Notes: generated by a model from the sequence alone, not told the origin. A stretch of 64,000 nt of DNA from Sphingomonas sp. PAMC26645 (GCF_004795835.1 NZ_CP039249.1:2207001-2271000); one strand, 5' to 3'; counted from the stretch's first letter, positions 26,504 to 35,220 are shown. Numbers and translations: made by a program.

Positions 26504-28669
26504 ATGACGATCGAACACCACGACGGTTCAGTTTTTGTCGGCGAACGTTCGGCGGACGCCGGGGCATGGATCTGCCCGATGCATCCCGCGGTCCGGCAGC
26601 CGCATGCCGGAATCTGCCCGATCTGCGGGATGGCGCTTGAGCCGGTGCTGGTGTCGGTCGATGACTCCGCGAACCCGGAACTGGCCGATTTTTCCCGTCG
26701 TTTCTGGGCCGCAACCCTGTTGTGTATTCCGCTGCTGGGGCTCGCAATGGGTAGTGATATGCTGCGGCCTAGGCTCGTTCCGGCAGGCGTCTCCCCGTGG
26801 ATTCAGCTCGCCTTGTGCACACCGATCGTCGCCGGCGCGGGCCTGCCGGTGTTCCGCCGAGCATGGACCTCTGTGGTGACGCGGCGGCTTAACATGTTTA
26901 CCCTGATCGGCCTGGGCGTCGGCGCTGCGTTTTTATACAGCCTGATCGCGACCGTCCTTCCCGACCTGTTTTCGCCGAGCCTGCGCGGTCATGGCGGGAT
27001 GGTGCCGGTCTATTATGAATCGGCGGGCATGGTGGTCACCCTGGTGCTGCTCGGCCAAATTCTCGAACTGCGCGCGCGGGCAGCGACGGGGAATGCCATC
27101 CGCGCGCTGTTGCACCTTGCGCCGAAGATGGCGCGCCGCATTGCCAAGGACGGGAGCGAGACTGACGTGCCGGTGTCCGAGGTCGTGATCGGCGACAGGG
27201 TACGGATACGCCCCGGGGAAGCGGTGCCCGTTGACGGCGTGGTGCTGGAGGGGCGCTCTTCAGTCGACGAGTCGATGCTGACGGGGGAGTCGGCGACGGT
27301 ACAGAAAACGCCGGCGAGCGCGCTGACCGGCGGCACCCTTAACGGGTCGGGTAGTCTCATTCTCGGTGTCCGTGCGGTCGGCAGCGACACGATGCTCGCC
27401 CAGATCGTTCGCATGGTCTCGGAGGCGCAACGCAGCCGAGCCCCGATCCAGGCGGTCGCGGACCGCGTCTCGAGCTGGTTCGTGCCGCTGGTGATCGCGA
27501 TCGCCGTCGCGACGTTCGTCATCTGGCTCGTGGTGGGCCCGGAGCCGCGGTTCGGCCATGCGCTGCTCAATGCGGTATCGGTCCTGATCATCGCCTGTCC
27601 CTGCGCGCTCGGGCTGGCAACGCCCATGTCGATCATGGTCGGAACGGGGAGGGGCGCAAAGGCAGGCGTCCTGGTCAAGAATGCCGAGGCGCTTCAGGCG
27701 CTGGCGGCGGTCGATACGCTGGTGATCGACAAGACCGGAACGCTGACCGAGGGGCATCCAAAGCTGGTGGCGATCAAGACGCTCGGCCGCGAGCCTGAGA
27801 ATGCCGTCCTGGCGTTGGCCGCCGCACTTGAGGCTCGGTCGGAGCATCCGCTCGGGCTCGCGATTGTCGCTGGCGCGAGTGACCGCAAGCTCGCCCTTGC
27901 TGAGGTCGCGGATTTTCAGTCGCAGGCAGGGCTGGGCGTCAGTGGATGGGTCGATGGCCGCTCGGTCGTGATTGGTAACGCATCGCAGATGGAGCGGGTC
28001 GGCATCGAACCTGTCCCGCTCGAGGAGACCGCCGATCACTATCGAAACACGGGTGCCAGCACGATGTTCGTGGCGGTGGATGGCCACCTGGTCGGCTTGC
28101 TCGCCGTGGCTGACCCAGTGCGGAGCGCCAGTGGCCCGGCGATCCAGGCTTTGCGCGCGGACGGTTTGCGTATCGTGATGCTGACCGGCGACAATTTGGC
28201 GACGGCCATGGCCGTCGCGAAGGCGGTTGGCGGGATTGATGAGGTACGGGCGGATCTGCGCCCGGAAGACAAGGCACGGATCGTGTGGGAGCTGCGGGCC
28301 GCGGGCGCAAAGGTCGCAATGGCGGGCGATGGCGTAAACGATGCGCCGGCGCTGGCTGCAGCTGATGTCGGCGTGGCAATGGGTAGCGGCACCGATGTGG
28401 CGATCGCGAGCGCAGGTCTCACCCTCACGAAGGGCGACCTTTCCGCGCTGGTGCGGGCGCGCAGACTCTCTATCGCGGTGATGCGCAACATTCGCCAGAA
28501 TCTGTTCTTCTCGCTCGTCTTCAACGGCGTCGGCGTGCCGGTAGCCGCCGGCATCCTTTATCCCCTGACGGGGACGCTTCTCTCACCGATGATCGCTGGG
28601 GCGGCGATGGCGGTGTCGAGCCTAGTTGTAGTCGGTAACGCGCTGCGACTGAGTTCAGTCAGGCTTTGA
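26504..28669 (+). CDS. copA: Copper-translocating P1B-type ATPase
   Basis: Exports copper(I) across the inner membrane; in oxygen-limited bacteria related pumps also serve oxidase assembly. GGAG precedes the ATG by 5 bases; an upstream TTG in frame is less likely. The 721-residue protein begins with a short metal-binding region WICPMHP...CPICGM (Cys 24, His 27, Cys 38, Cys 41) instead of the usual HMA domain. It continues with TGES, the membrane metal site ACPCALGLATP, phosphorylation site DKTGT, the HP motif SEHPLG and GDGVNDAPAL. It is the third gene of the box 9 operon. A FixI-like role in cbb3-oxidase assembly is possible but no fixNOQP genes are in the window. Confidence 0.92.
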   Translation: MTIEHHDGSVFVGERSADAGAWICPMHPAVRQPHAGICPICGMALEPVLVSVDDSANPELADFSRRFWAATLLCIPLLGLAMGSDMLRPRLVPAGVSPWIQLALCTPIVAGAGLPVFRRAWTSVVTRRLNMFTLIGLGVGAAFLYSLIATVLPDLFSPSLRGHGGMVPVYYESAGMVVTLVLLGQILELRARAATGNAIRALLHLAPKMARRIAKDGSETDVPVSEVVIGDRVRIRPGEAVPVDGVVLEGRSSVDESMLTGESATVQKTPASALTGGTLNGSGSLILGVRAVGSDTMLAQIVRMVSEAQRSRAPIQAVADRVSSWFVPLVIAIAVATFVIWLVVGPEPRFGHALLNAVSVLIIACPCALGLATPMSIMVGTGRGAKAGVLVKNAEALQALAAVDTLVIDKTGTLTEGHPKLVAIKTLGREPENAVLALAAALEARSEHPLGLAIVAGASDRKLALAEVADFQSQAGLGVSGWVDGRSVVIGNASQMERVGIEPVPLEETADHYRNTGASTMFVAVDGHLVGLLAVADPVRSASGPAIQALRADGLRIVMLTGDNLATAMAVAKAVGGIDEVRADLRPEDKARIVWELRAAGAKVAMAGDGVNDAPALAAADVGVAMGSGTDVAIASAGLTLTKGDLSALVRARRLSIAVMRNIRQNLFFSLVFNGVGVPVAAGILYPLTGTLLSPMIAGAAMAVSSLVVVGNALRLSSVRL

Positions 28670-28981
28670 GCGAGGGACGTGCCGAACGTTTGCACGAGCA
28701 TCACGTGTAAGCCGCCCGGGGGGGGACGCCTCGTTTTGGCGGAACGCGCTGTGAAGCGCTTGTGGCGTCTTGCATAGCCCGCTCCTCCGTACTTCCCGAC
28801 CCTGTCTGGCCCGTGGATTGCCTGCAATACAGCTATGCTTTCTTTATCCAGCCAAACCATGTCGATCGATCGTGATATGCAGAGACCCGTTAAGCAAGAT
28901 GAACGAAATGCCCAGCCGTCCACCTATCTTATCCAATCAGCATAAACCGATCCTAAAGGCTGTTCTTCACTCCAATTATGA
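28670..28981. promoter_or_regulatory. Intergenic leader with FixJ-type box 10
   Basis: A 312-base region between the copper ATPase and a small membrane protein. It holds a run of eight G near 28,718, one FixJ-type box, and no gene that I can support. Confidence 0.5.
28786..28803 (+). promoter_or_regulatory. FixJ-type box 10
   Basis: Reads CTCCGTACTTCCCGACCC on the plus strand. The first gene ahead is the 51-residue membrane protein, about 180 bases on. Confidence 0.65.
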
Positions 28982-29137
28982 ATGGTATTGCCAGTGCTCA
29001 CAAGTGGAGGCTTCCTTGTTCTCGTCGTCCTGCCAATCGTCGGCGGCGTGTTAGCGTCGCTTGCGGTAATCGCACTCACACATGTTGAGCCAAGCTGGAC
29101 ATGGAAGGCCACCCCTCCAGATACGCCTTGGAGATAA
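28982..29137 (+). CDS. Small single-span membrane protein (51 residues)
   Basis: A short plus-strand frame whose product begins MVLPVLTSGGFLVLVVLP, continues through IVGGVLASLAVIALTHV and ends with a polar tail of about 17 residues rich in Trp and Pro. The hydrophobic core, about residues 2-34, could cross the membrane once. No strong ribosome site is visible. It is the only plausible plus-strand gene after FixJ-type box 10. I do not recognise a family. The composition is far from random high-GC shadow frames, which supports it, but expression is unproven. Confidence 0.5.
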   Translation: MVLPVLTSGGFLVLVVLPIVGGVLASLAVIALTHVEPSWTWKATPPDTPWR

Positions 29138-29277
29138 CGAAATTAAAGTGGCGAGGGTGGTGAAGCGTGGCGGCCGGGCACCAGAGTCGCGATCAGATTA
29201 TGCCGATCCGATTGTCGTCACGCTTTTCTACTGACGCACGATGAACGTTAGGGTCGAATGACGCGCCGCCGCTCCCT

Positions 29278-30186
29278 TTAAAGCGGCAGGCGTTCCGGGT
29301 CGATCGTGAGGGTAATAATGACGCCCCCCGGCGCCCAATCAAAGTCGATGGAGCCCCCAAGGTCGGCCTTCACGGTGCGGACGATCAGTTTGCTACCGAA
29401 ACCTCCTGTCGTCGGCGCGCCGACGATCGCCGGTCCACCGGTTTCGATCCAGCGGAGAACGAACGCCGCTTCTTCCTCCGCACTGTGCGTCAGGTTCAAC
29501 CGACCGTCCGGCGTCGATAGCGAGCCATATTTCATCGAATTGGTGGCGAGTTCGTGGATCACCAGCGCAAGCGCCGTGGCCGAGCGCTCGCCAATGGCAA
29601 CGCGTGGCACCGAAACCCGCACGCGACCGGACAAATCGGCTTCATCATATGGCTCCAAAAGGATGGTCAGCAGATCGCCAAGCAGAGCGCCACTCGGCTT
29701 GCTGCCGGCGATCGGGCGAACCTGATCGTGCGCCCGGCCAAGTGCCGAGAGGCGCTGCGTCAGATCGCGCGCCATATCGGCCGCCGATGCAGCCCCCCGC
29801 GAGGTTATGTGAGTCAGGCCGGTGGCGATGGTCAGCAGGTTTTTCACCCGGTGGCTCATTTCGCCTGCGAGCAGTTCGTGGCTCTCTTCCGCATGCTTGC
29901 GGCCGCTGACGTCCAAGAAAATTCCGAACAAGGTCTGTTCAGCCGCCTCAGTATCGTCACCTTTGCCACGCGCCGAGATCCACCGGGTCGTGTCGGCGAC
30001 GAAGATCCGGAAGTCGATCTCGTACAGGCCTAGCTCGGCACGTGCGGCGTTAAACGCGGCACGAACCGGCCCGCGGTCCTCCGGATGGATGTGCGCCGAC
30101 AGATCCTCGAATGTCACCGAGTCAGTGGGCTTTAAGCCCCAGAGTGCGAAGGCGACATCGTCCATCTCAAGGATGTCGGTTTCCAT
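29278..30186 (-). CDS. PAS-containing HWE-type sensor histidine kinase (start uncertain)
   Basis: Sensor kinase of at least 302 residues. A PAS domain covers about 1-98 (FEDLSAHIHPEDRGPVRAAF; RWISARGKGDDTE; GIFLDVSGRKHAEES), the HWE/HisKA_2-type dimerisation box is EMSHRVKNLLTIATGL with phospho-His 112, and the ATPase part shows ALVIHELATNSMKYGSLS and TGGFGSKLIVRTV. The first methionine cuts off the start of the PAS fold: the same frame stays open for 35 codons upstream, with LRLAVEAAGIALWSWN, but offers no ATG, GTG or TTG. The true start may be non-standard, or a base may be wrong. It lies after a receiver protein in the signalling block. Confidence 0.78.
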   Translation of the reverse strand: METDILEMDDVAFALWGLKPTDSVTFEDLSAHIHPEDRGPVRAAFNAARAELGLYEIDFRIFVADTTRWISARGKGDDTEAAEQTLFGIFLDVSGRKHAEESHELLAGEMSHRVKNLLTIATGLTHITSRGAASAADMARDLTQRLSALGRAHDQVRPIAGSKPSGALLGDLLTILLEPYDEADLSGRVRVSVPRVAIGERSATALALVIHELATNSMKYGSLSTPDGRLNLTHSAEEEAAFVLRWIETGGPAIVGAPTTGGFGSKLIVRTVKADLGGSIDFDWAPGGVIITLTIDPERLPL

Positions 30187-30309
30187 GTTCCAGGACCACA
30201 GCGCGATGCCCGCCGCTTCAACGGCAAGTCGCAGGCGCTTCGCGCCCCAAAGGGGTACGGACCTGGCGTCAGTAGAGATATTCTTGATCCTTCAACGTCT
30301 GGGCAGTGG

Positions 30310-30726
30310 TTATCCCGCGGCGGTCCAGCTGCTCCAGCTGCGATCGACCGAGGCGGCGATCGCCGCGACGAGGGGGCGATCGCCGATATTGCGATCAAAC
30401 ACCTTGTCGCCATTCTCTGCTGCTTCCTGGGCGAGCTTGCCTTCGGGGTCCAGCCCATCGAGCAGGATGCCCTTGCCCCGCCAGCCGGTAGCACGCATCT
30501 CACGCAGAAGTTCGAAGCCATCGACCGCGGGCATGTTGATATCAACGACGATGCAGGCATAATCGCGCGAGCGAGGGTCGGCGAGGAGTGCGGCGCAGGT
30601 TGCATAGGATCGGACGTCATAGCGCTCCGAACGCAACATGATCTGTCGCGCGTGCCGGATATCGCTGTCGCCGTCGACGAGCGAGACGCCGATGCTTTCC
30701 GGAGAAGTAATATCCTTCATGGTCAT
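30310..30726 (-). CDS. Stand-alone receiver-domain protein with altered active-site residues
   Basis: A 138-residue protein that is a single CheY-like domain without output domain. AAGGAATTT precedes the ATG. The acidic cluster is VDGDSD and the phosphoacceptor is D62 in VVDINMPAVDG. However, the usual Thr/Ser after strand 4 appears as Asp (GILLDGLD) and the conserved Lys near strand 5 is replaced (KVFDRN), so signalling may be changed or lost. It lies between fixJ and the HWE kinase on the same strand, so it may be a phosphate sink or partner of that kinase. Confidence 0.8.
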   Translation of the reverse strand: MTMKDITSPESIGVSLVDGDSDIRHARQIMLRSERYDVRSYATCAALLADPRSRDYACIVVDINMPAVDGFELLREMRATGWRGKGILLDGLDPEGKLAQEAAENGDKVFDRNIGDRPLVAAIAASVDRSWSSWTAAG

Positions 30727-30806
30727 GCAAATTCCTTGTGAAATCCAAGGGTCGCATGTTCTGCCTGGGGCTGTCTTTACGTAATAAGCGAGGGGTGCGG
30801 CCACTA

Positions 30807-31430
30807 TCAGGCCGCTTCGCCGAGCCCTGCGGCAAAAGCGATGCGCAGCACCTCGGACAGGCTGCGAGCGTGGACCTTATCCATCAGGTTTGCCCGGTGG
30901 ACCTCGACGGTGCGGGTCGCAATACCAAGATCGAACGCGATCAGTTTGTTGGGCCGGCCAAGCACCATGCCGTCCAGCACGTCGCGCTCGCGTGGAGTCA
31001 ACGCTGCAAGTCGCACCACCGCGTCCGCAGAGGCTACATGATCGCGCTGGTCGCGCGCGGCATGCTTGAACGCCTCATCGATCGCGGCGAGCAACGCGGC
31101 GCGTTCGAACGGTTTTTCCAGGAACTCCAGAGCACCGGCTTTGATTGCGCGAACCGCCAGGGTGACGTCGCCGTGGCCGGTGAGCATGATAACCGGCAGT
31201 CCGATCCCTTGCGACGACAGGCGATCCTGCACTTCCAGTCCGTCGATTCCGGGCATGCGGACATCGAGAAGAATGCAGCCCCGCGTCTCGCGGTCGACGA
31301 CCCCCAGGAATTCCGTGCCCGAGGTGTAGGTCTTCACGACGTGTCCCGCCTTGCGGAGCATGAAACCGATCGACTGGCGGATGGCTTCGTCGTCGTCAAC
31401 GATATGAACGATGTTGGGCGTATCGGTCAT
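30807..31430 (-). CDS. fixJ: FixJ-family response regulator (receiver plus LuxR-type HTH)
   Basis: Transcription factor activated by phosphorylation from FixL. The start MTDTPNIVHIVDDD overlaps the fixL stop (ATGA). The 207-residue protein has a receiver at about 5-120, with acidic residues VDDDE, phosphoacceptor D56 in LLDVRMPGIDG, T84 in MLTGHG and K106 in LEKPF. The C-terminal LuxR/GerE domain at about 138-200 reads LTPRERDVLDGMVLGRPNKLIAFDLGIATRTVEVHRANLMDKV. This is the classic FixJ layout. With 16 FixJ-type boxes around it, it is the obvious regulator of the island. No exact box precedes fixLJ, so it is probably not autoregulated by this motif. Confidence 0.93.
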   Translation of the reverse strand: MTDTPNIVHIVDDDEAIRQSIGFMLRKAGHVVKTYTSGTEFLGVVDRETRGCILLDVRMPGIDGLEVQDRLSSQGIGLPVIMLTGHGDVTLAVRAIKAGALEFLEKPFERAALLAAIDEAFKHAARDQRDHVASADAVVRLAALTPRERDVLDGMVLGRPNKLIAFDLGIATRTVEVHRANLMDKVHARSLSEVLRIAFAAGLGEAA

Positions 31431-33022
31431 TCGTCTTCTCCAGCGAGTGGAACGCAAAAATGGAAGACCGTGCCACCGGTGGGTACTGCGTCGGCCCAGA
31501 TGCGGCCGCCATGCGCTTCAACGATGGTACGGCAAATCGACAGGCCAAGGCCCATGCCGCTCTCCTTGGTGGTCGCGAATGCCTCGAACAGACGCTCGCG
31601 AACCGCATCCTCGATGCCGCTACCGGTATCGCTCACGCTCACCCGCACCCATCCTGCCCGATCAGGGGCGGTCGAGATCGTCAGATGCTTGGTCGACGCT
31701 GTCGACATCGCCTGAATCGCGTTGCGGATCAGATTGACCAGCACCTGCTGTATCTGAATGCGATCGACGAGGACATGGTCGAGGCCTGCGGCGATCGTCA
31801 TCGTGACAGTGATCCCGGCCTCATGCGCCCCGAGCAAGCCGAGGCTGGTTGCCTCGTTCACCAGGGCGTCGAGACGCTCGAGACGGAATCCGGTGTCGCC
31901 GCCGTCCACAAAGGACCGCAACCGCCGGATGATCTCGCCAGCCCGCAAGGTCTGGGCGGCCGCCAGGTCGAGCGCTTCGGAGATTTCGGCAAGCAACGGA
32001 TCTGCGCTCTCACCGATCATGTCGCGGCTTGTCTCGAGATAGGCGGCGATCGCCGTCAGCGGCTGGTTGATCTCGTGCGCGAGCGTCGACGCCATCGTCC
32101 CCATCGCGCTGACGCGCGAGACATGCACCAGCTTCGACTGCAGTTCCTGCATCTTGCGCTCATCCTCTCGACGCGAGGTGAGATCGCGGATGAAGCCCGT
32201 AAAGATTCGCTCTCCGCCGATCGACACCTCGCCGACCGCGAGCTCGATCGGGAATTCCTCGCCGTTCGAGCGGAGCGCCGTGGTCCCGCGGATGCTGCCG
32301 ATGATATGGCGCACCCCGGTGTCCAAATAGGTGCTCAGATAGCCATCATGGGTCGTGCGTTCGGCTTCCGGCATCAGCATGCTGACGTTGCGGCCAACGA
32401 CATCGGCTTCAAGATACCCAAACATCGTCTCGGCCGTGCTGCTGAACGAGGAGACCGTGCCAGTTTCGTTCATCACGATCATGGCCTCCGGTACGGTTGC
32501 GAGGATCGAGCGGAGATGGTGTTCTCGGCGTGAAACGGCAGCCGCGGCCGCTTTCTGATCGGTGACGTCGCGGACCACCTTGCCGAAGCCGCGAAGCGCA
32601 CCATTGTCGTCGCGCAGCGCGGTGATGGTCACACTGGCTAGAAATTCCGATCCATCTTTGCGGATCCGCCAGCTTTCCTCCTCGACGCTGCCTTCGGCAT
32701 TCGCGCGCGCCAGGTCGCGCTTTGGTTTGCCGGCGGCGACATCGTCAGGGGAATAGAAGATTGAAAAGTCCCGACCGATGATCTCCTCCTCGGTCCAGCC
32801 TTTGATCTTTTGCGCGCCGCAATTCCAGATCGTCACCCGGCCCTCGGGGTCGAGCATATAGATCGCGTAATTGGTGGCACCGTCGATCAGTAGACCTAGT
32901 TCTTCGTGCATTTCGGCATTGCTCCGAGCGACACCGGCGAGTGCTGCGGCTACGGACGTCGGTTGATCGGCGTTCAAAACGGCACGCGCGCGGGTGGCCG
33001 GAGCCGGGGGTCGGGATATCAT
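31427..33022 (-). CDS. fixL: FixL-type oxygen-sensing histidine kinase with heme PAS domain
   Basis: Heme-based sensor kinase that phosphorylates FixJ when oxygen is low. The 531-residue protein has PAS-A at about 41-155, a heme PAS at about 166-285, a HisKA box with phospho-His 316 in LAHEINQPLTAI, and a HATPase with ending GMGLGLSICRTIVEAHGG. In the second PAS the proximal heme ligand aligns with H225 in HDGYLSTY, and H239 and R245 match B. japonicum His214 and Arg220; the position of Arg206 is Thr231. The tail VHVSRVSAMGTMASTLAHEINQ follows FixL closely. No transmembrane segment is present, so it is cytoplasmic. It overlaps fixJ by four bases. Confidence 0.93.
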   Translation of the reverse strand: MISRPPAPATRARAVLNADQPTSVAAALAGVARSNAEMHEELGLLIDGATNYAIYMLDPEGRVTIWNCGAQKIKGWTEEEIIGRDFSIFYSPDDVAAGKPKRDLARANAEGSVEEESWRIRKDGSEFLASVTITALRDDNGALRGFGKVVRDVTDQKAAAAAVSRREHHLRSILATVPEAMIVMNETGTVSSFSSTAETMFGYLEADVVGRNVSMLMPEAERTTHDGYLSTYLDTGVRHIIGSIRGTTALRSNGEEFPIELAVGEVSIGGERIFTGFIRDLTSRREDERKMQELQSKLVHVSRVSAMGTMASTLAHEINQPLTAIAAYLETSRDMIGESADPLLAEISEALDLAAAQTLRAGEIIRRLRSFVDGGDTGFRLERLDALVNEATSLGLLGAHEAGITVTMTIAAGLDHVLVDRIQIQQVLVNLIRNAIQAMSTASTKHLTISTAPDRAGWVRVSVSDTGSGIEDAVRERLFEAFATTKESGMGLGLSICRTIVEAHGGRIWADAVPTGGTVFHFCVPLAGEDE

Positions 33023-33106
33023 CTGAGCGTCCGCCTTCTGGATCAGAGGCTTTGGGGCGCCGGACGCCGATACGAGCTCTGCTTAGGCAGCCGGCGTCCG
33101 TCCCTC

Positions 33107-33250
33107 TTACATCAGTCCGGCGCCGTAAGCGAATGCTGCCTCACCTAGGATAAGAATCGAGAGAACACCGCCACCGATCTTGGCGCGCATGTTGAGCGAG
33201 GGGAGGGATCGGAAGAGCGGCCGCAGATAGAGATTGAGAGTGTGAGCCAT
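33107..33250 (-). CDS. Small membrane protein (47 residues) upstream of fixL
   Basis: The product starts MAHTLNLYLRPLFRSLPSLN and has one hydrophobic segment at about 24-45 (IGGGVLSILILGEAAFAYGAG). It lies 84 bases upstream of fixL on the same strand and could be its leader gene. Basic N-terminus followed by a hydrophobic span suggests an inner-membrane, N-in topology. The family is unknown; the composition is plausible for a real small protein, but the ribosome site is weak. Confidence 0.5.
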   Translation of the reverse strand: MAHTLNLYLRPLFRSLPSLNMRAKIGGGVLSILILGEAAFAYGAGLM

Positions 33251-33351
33251 TTCGGAAATCCGTTTCGTTGCCTGGCCAAGGTGATGGAGCGCGGGCGGCC
33301 CACCTATTGTGGTTTTACACATTGCACGGAAATGCGTGGGTCTTCGGCCGT

Positions 33352-33368
33352 TTGCGTAGTTTCCGAGC
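33352..33368 (+). promoter_or_regulatory. FixJ-type box 11
   Basis: Reads TTGCGTAGTTTCCGAGC on the plus strand toward the VIT-family gene, about 103 bases away. It is also about 100 bases upstream of the small minus-strand gene before fixL, in inverted orientation. Confidence 0.75.
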
Positions 33369-33470
33369 TTTGTCGTCGCCGGCTCACGCAGCTAGGCCCG
33401 GAGCCCGTCCAAACGGGATGCCTCATCTGACGAGCGGCTCGCTCTGCCCCATCGCTGCCGGAGATACTAC

Positions 33471-34172
33471 GTGATCCCATCGGTTCGACATCTCGAGCAC
33501 CATACGACCCAAAATGTCGGATGGCTGCGGGCGGCGGTACTCGGTGCGAACGATGGCATCCTATCGACGGCGAGCCTGGTTCTGGGCGTGGCGGCAGCGC
33601 ACGGCACGCCACAGGCCATCTTGATCGCAGGCGCCGCAGGCTTGGTCGCAGGGGCCATGTCGATGGCGGCGGGTGAATATGTCTCAGTTCATTCTCAGGC
33701 CGACGCCGAGAAAGCGAATCTGCGACGTGAGGGCGCGGAGATTGCTTCTGACGGCGCCGGCGAAACCCGTGAACTCGCCGCAATCTATGTAGGTCGGGGG
33801 CTCGATGCGGATCTTGCCACCAAAGTGGCAGACCAGCTTACGGCGCATGACGCGCTGGGCGCGCATGCGAGCGATGAACTCGGGCTCAGCGACGAACTAC
33901 GTGCGCGGCCGATCCAGGCGGCACTCGCCTCCGCGACCAGCTTTGCGGCCGGGGCGTCACTTCCAGTGCTCGTTGCCCGCTTCGCGCCTCCGCCGAGCCT
34001 GACCGCGGCGGTTTCGCTGACATCGCTGCTGTCGCTTGCTCTGCTCGGCGCTCTCGTGGCGCAGGCCGGTGGCGCGCGCGTCGCGATCGGCGCGCTGCGC
34101 GTGACCTTCTGGGGCGCGCTCGCCATGGCGGTGACCGCCGGTGTGGGCGCGCTGTTCGGGACGTCCGTTTGA
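33471..34172 (+). CDS. VIT1/CCC1-family iron/manganese transporter
   Basis: Inner-membrane transporter of the ferritin-like-free VIT group, 233 residues. The GTG start follows CGGAG. The N-terminus is the family signature LRAAVLGANDGILSTASLVLGV, then GLVAGAMSMAAGEYVSVHSQADAEKANL; about five hydrophobic helices follow. Known relatives move iron(II) or manganese into stores. FixJ-type box 11 lies about 100 bases upstream, so metal efflux or storage is probably adjusted to low oxygen. The cargo is an inference from the family. Confidence 0.9.
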   Translation: MIPSVRHLEHHTTQNVGWLRAAVLGANDGILSTASLVLGVAAAHGTPQAILIAGAAGLVAGAMSMAAGEYVSVHSQADAEKANLRREGAEIASDGAGETRELAAIYVGRGLDADLATKVADQLTAHDALGAHASDELGLSDELRARPIQAALASATSFAAGASLPVLVARFAPPPSLTAAVSLTSLLSLALLGALVAQAGGARVAIGALRVTFWGALAMAVTAGVGALFGTSV

Positions 34173-34236
34173 AGAGCCGGGGGGCGGGCTCAGCCACTAT
34201 GGTTTTCGCCTCGGGGTGTCGAACGGCTCGCTTAGA

Positions 34237-35220
34237 CTAGACGGTCAGCACGGCCGCACCCTCGAACCGGCCGTGACGAAGATCTGAGAGCGCCGCGTTG
34301 GCTTGAGCGAGCGGATACCGGTTGATCGTCGTGACGATGCCGATCTTGGGGGCGAGCGTCAGAAAATCTAGACCGTCCTGGCGGGTCAGATTGGCGACCG
34401 AGACAAGCTGGCGTTCTTCCCATAGCAGCCGGTAGGGGAAGCTGGGCAAGTCGCTCATGTGGATCCCGGCGCAGACAACCCGGCCGCCCTTACGCACCGC
34501 CTTCAGCGCGAGCGGCACGAGATCGCCAACGGTCGCGAAGAGAATCGCGGCGTCTAGCGGCTTGGGCGGCATCTCGTCGGATCCCCCAGACCAGACTGCG
34601 CCTAAGGTTCTGGCGAACGCCTGGGTCGTGAGATCTCCTGGCCGCGTAAAGGCATAGACCGACCGCCCTTGCCAGGCCGCCACCTGCGCGACGATATGGG
34701 CAGACGCGCCAAACCCATAGAGACCAAGCCGTTTTCCCTCGCCGGCTTTACCGAGCGAACGCCATCCGATCAGGCCGGCGCACAACAACGGTGCGAGTGC
34801 CGCATCATCGCCCTCATCGCCGAGCGGAAAGGTGTAGCGCGCGTCGGCGATCACCGACGTCGCGAAGCCGCCGTCGCGCGTGTACCCCGTAAAGAGCGGC
34901 GCATCGCAGAGATTCTCCTGGCCCGATTGGCAATAGGAGCAGATCCCGCAGGTATGGCCCAGCCAGGGTACGCCCACACGCTCGCCGACGCGCAGACCCT
35001 CGACCCCGCTACCGATCGCATCGATCCGACCGACGATTTCATGACCGGGAATGATCGGCACTTGCGGCGCAGCGAGTTCGCCATCGACGACATGCAGATC
35101 GGTACGGCAAACTCCGCATGCCGCGACCGTCAGACGGATTTGACCGGGGCCAGGCGTCCGCTCGGGCAGTTCGGTCCACTGCAGCGGCTGACCGATCGCA
35201 CTTAGGATCATGGCGTGCAT
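34237..35220 (-). CDS. Zinc-dependent alcohol dehydrogenase
   Basis: Medium-chain dehydrogenase of 327 residues, AdhA/AdhP-like. It shows the catalytic zinc motif CGVCRTDLH (34-42), GHEIVGRIDAIGSGVE, the structural zinc cysteines in CGICSYCQSGQENLC, and the nucleotide motif GLYGFGASAHIVAQVA. It probably reduces acetaldehyde or other aldehydes with NADH, a fermentative NAD-regenerating step. FixJ-type box 12 lies 88 bases upstream. It pairs divergently with the oleate hydratase, each with its own box. Confidence 0.91.
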   Translation of the reverse strand: MHAMILSAIGQPLQWTELPERTPGPGQIRLTVAACGVCRTDLHVVDGELAAPQVPIIPGHEIVGRIDAIGSGVEGLRVGERVGVPWLGHTCGICSYCQSGQENLCDAPLFTGYTRDGGFATSVIADARYTFPLGDEGDDAALAPLLCAGLIGWRSLGKAGEGKRLGLYGFGASAHIVAQVAAWQGRSVYAFTRPGDLTTQAFARTLGAVWSGGSDEMPPKPLDAAILFATVGDLVPLALKAVRKGGRVVCAGIHMSDLPSFPYRLLWEERQLVSVANLTRQDGLDFLTLAPKIGIVTTINRYPLAQANAALSDLRHGRFEGAAVLTV

